Below are positions 4,731-6,021 of a stretch of DNA of 6,021 bases, in pieces. Source of the stretch: Candidatus Heimdallarchaeota archaeon (GTDB lineage: Archaea; Asgardarchaeota; Heimdallarchaeia; Heimdallarchaeales; Heimdallarchaeaceae); assembly GCA_023135215.1 (NCBI GenBank), contig JAGLTP010000037.1:1-6021 (forward strand), read 5' to 3'. Numbering within the stretch: position 1 is the stretch's first letter; every line of letters begins with the position of its first letter. Below the pieces are notes generated by a model that did no database searches, was not told where the DNA came from, and saw only the letters and a program-made list of their open reading frames with translations. Both the position numbers and the translations under genes were made by a program.

Positions 4731-4752
4731 TAAGCCCAAACTTCTACAATCA

Positions 4753-5760
4753 ATGAGCAAGGAACCTTTTGTCATTATTAACCCAAATGCCAATTCTGGA
4801 AGATTAGGGAAGAATCTAGATAAGATTCTGAAAATTACAAAAAACCATATTGGGGATTTTGAATATGTACTTACTGAAATCCCTCGTCATGAAGTAGATC
4901 TTGCATCAAAAGCTATCAAAGATGGATACAAAACTATTGTAGCTCTAGGAGGAGACGGAACTGCAACAAACATTGGAGATGTTGTTGTAAACCATCCTGA
5001 TGTAACTCTAGGATTATTATCTGCTGGTTCTATGTGTGATATTCACAGAACTCACTCCATCCCTTATGATCTGGAAAGCAGTTTGGAAATATTTGCAGAG
5101 GGTCATGTGGATCGTTTTCCCGCAATTAAATGTACAGGAGATAATAGTTATTATGCTTTAGATATGGCTGATGGAGGATTTACAGCAAAAGCTGCAGCAG
5201 CTGCTCTAAATGAAATGAAATGGATGAAGGTAGGAGCAATAAAATATAACTACCTTGCAGTAAAATATGTTCTAAAATCTAAGAACCTAGCAGGTACAAT
5301 AACCATTGATGATAAAGAACCAATAAGAGTGGAAGATTTAACAAATGCTTTTGCTGCTGTAGGTGATGTTATTGCTGGATATGAGGTTCTCCCTGGTAAT
5401 CCTTATTTCTCTCAGAAAAACAAAGATTTGGGAATAGTTATCGTTCATGGAATGTTAGGATTAAGAAGGTTAAAGATGCTACTCAAAGCTAGTTCTGGAA
5501 ATCATGTTGGGATGAGAGGTATTTGGCTTTCAAGAGGAAAGAAGCTTGTTGTAGAAACAGATGAAGAACCTTTATGTTGGACAGCTGAAGGAGAAATTTT
5601 CAATGAGACAGGATTGAGAGCTGAAATGGAAAGAGTTGATGATGCTATACGAATTGTTGTTCCTAAAGATAGAGAATATACTTATGAATATGATGAATCA
5701 CTCTACAATCAGGATTTTGAAGAATCATTCAAAGAACGCAAGATAGAGAGAATTAAGTAA
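4753..5760 (+). CDS. Diacylglycerol kinase-like lipid kinase (DAGK catalytic fold)
   Basis: This belongs to the DAGK/sphingosine-kinase/YegS superfamily, which transfers the ATP gamma-phosphate to a lipid hydroxyl at the membrane face. It opens with FVIINPNANSGR (6-17), the usual first nucleotide strand and loop, and has the signature LGGDGTATN (65-73). The next conserved loop is normally GTGNDF before R; here it is G92-S-M-C-D96-I followed by HRT, so the Thr and Asn are changed. The two-domain architecture continues with a C-terminal beta-sandwich containing AADGGF-like ALDMADGGF and the acidic AEGE (278-281) in the usual DGE position. Length 335 is slightly longer than the bacterial enzymes because of a charged tail (about 310-335). 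In archaea the substrate may be an isoprenoid ether lipid precursor, but this is inference. There is no Shine-Dalgarno site; the transcript is probably leaderless from the TATA box at 4723-4730. Confidence 0.88.
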   Translation: MSKEPFVIINPNANSGRLGKNLDKILKITKNHIGDFEYVLTEIPRHEVDLASKAIKDGYKTIVALGGDGTATNIGDVVVNHPDVTLGLLSAGSMCDIHRTHSIPYDLESSLEIFAEGHVDRFPAIKCTGDNSYYALDMADGGFTAKAAAAALNEMKWMKVGAIKYNYLAVKYVLKSKNLAGTITIDDKEPIRVEDLTNAFAAVGDVIAGYEVLPGNPYFSQKNKDLGIVIVHGMLGLRRLKMLLKASSGNHVGMRGIWLSRGKKLVVETDEEPLCWTAEGEIFNETGLRAEMERVDDAIRIVVPKDREYTYEYDESLYNQDFEESFKERKIERIK

Positions 5761-5777
5761 ATATAAAAAGAATTACA

Positions 5778-5814
5778 ATATCTTTCATTTTATTAGATAT
5801 CAGCTTTTTCTTTT
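5778..5814 (+). terminator. Weak hairpin plus T-rich terminator after the lipid kinase
   Basis: ATATCT (5778-5783) can pair with AGATAT (5795-5800), followed by GCTTTTTCTTTT (5803-5814). The stem is only A-T rich and may not matter, since the T-rich run alone is a plausible archaeal termination signal before the alba promoter. Confidence 0.4.
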
Positions 5815-5836
5815 AATCTTTATATTGAAAAATAAG

Positions 5837-5844
5837 ATTTAAAA
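5837..5844 (+). promoter_or_regulatory. Candidate TATA box of alba
   Basis: ATTTAAAA in an A-rich setting would start transcription near 5866 and leave a leader of about 30 bases containing the GGAG site at 5884-5887. Another AT-rich candidate, TTTATATTG at 5819-5827, is less well placed. Confidence 0.35.
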
Positions 5845-5896
5845 GAGTTAGTACCATTATGTCATTAACCTCTTTCAAAATACGGAGAAGAACAAC

Positions 5897-6021
5897 ATGT
5901 CTAAACAAGAGAAAAATGCTGTTTACATCGGTAGAAAAGGTACTATGAACTATTGCCTTGTTATTGTCACAATCTTCAACAAAGGTGAAAATGAATGTAC
6001 AATTCGTGCTCGTGGAAGATC
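5897..6021 (+). CDS. albA: Alba chromatin/RNA-binding protein, 5' part
   Basis: Alba is a small, abundant dimeric protein that coats DNA and binds RNA in archaea, with binding often tuned by acetylation of a lysine in the first loop. The first 41 residues are present and the gene runs off the window. They align by eye with Alba: NAVYIGRKGTMNY (7-19) matches VLIGKKPVMNY, with Arg13-Lys14 in the place of the DNA-contacting, acetylated lysine pair. A helix then leads to ECTIRARGR (33-41), matching the conserved KARGRAI strand. The start is firm: GGAG at 5884-5887 is nine bases before the ATG, the N-terminus MSKQEKN is typical, and a TATA candidate lies further upstream. It has its own promoter after a T-rich terminator, so it is probably independent of the lipid-kinase gene. 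About 50 more residues would be expected past the edge. Confidence 0.93.
   Translation, partial: MSKQEKNAVYIGRKGTMNYCLVIVTIFNKGENECTIRARGR

Noticed and set aside
4304..4738. Nine-base inverted repeat (TGGGCTTAT at 4304-4312, ATAAGCCCA at 4730-4738) flanking the PspC gene
   Set aside because: It looks like transposon ends or a cassette boundary, but many such 9-base pairs are expected by chance in 6 kb. There is no transposase or target duplication.
1..6021. A defence island, mobile element or CRISPR locus
   Set aside because: I find no transposase, integrase, Cas, toxin-antitoxin or direct-repeat array. The nuclease present is the housekeeping mismatch endonuclease NucS, and gene spacing and composition look uniform.

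Overview
The window reads as an AT-rich archaeal chromosome segment. Four gene calls point to Archaea: an Alba chromatin protein, a NucS/EndoMS mismatch endonuclease with a PCNA-binding tail, an archaeal-type (preflagellin/FlaK-like) A24 peptidase, and a RIO-type kinase. The signals agree: TATA boxes lie 25-30 bases before inferred transcript starts, several genes look leaderless, and other genes have Shine-Dalgarno sites. The lineage cannot be fixed from the sequence. An Asgard-like or other mesophilic archaeon is a guess. I see no mobile element, CRISPR array, tRNA or rRNA.

Layout. 2-376 (-) encodes a cyclophilin-like-fold protein (COG2164/DUF369 type). 529-723 (+) is a 64-residue zinc-ribbon protein. 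724-985 has no conventional gene. It holds a TATA box, a 9-bp perfect inverted repeat closing an 85-nt segment, a 26-codon ORF inside that segment, and terminator-like hairpins; this is the least explained stretch of the window. 986-1774 (+) is a RIO-family kinase mixing RIO1-like and RIO2-like motifs. A bidirectional hairpin terminator separates it from 1807-2493 (-), a helical TPR-like protein of unknown role with a 20-bp near-palindrome over its start region. 2551-3369 (-) is the A24 prepilin/preflagellin peptidase, divergent from nucS at 3521-4300 (+). nucS converges, with an 8-base gap, on 4309-4626 (-), a zinc-ribbon plus PspC membrane protein. That gene is divergent from 4753-5760 (+), a lipid/diacylglycerol kinase-like enzyme, across a palindromic TATA box. 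The start of alba (5897 onward, +) runs off the end.

Working together. The genes are mostly single units facing each other or apart, each with its own promoter, rather than one operon. Some share a broad theme: Alba and NucS act on DNA, while the peptidase, PspC protein and lipid kinase act at the membrane. Nothing here demands a common pathway, and I do not see a convincing new multi-gene defence or metabolic system. The best candidates for something undescribed are the structured element at 750-893, the operator-like palindromes, and the divergent motif versions in the kinases.
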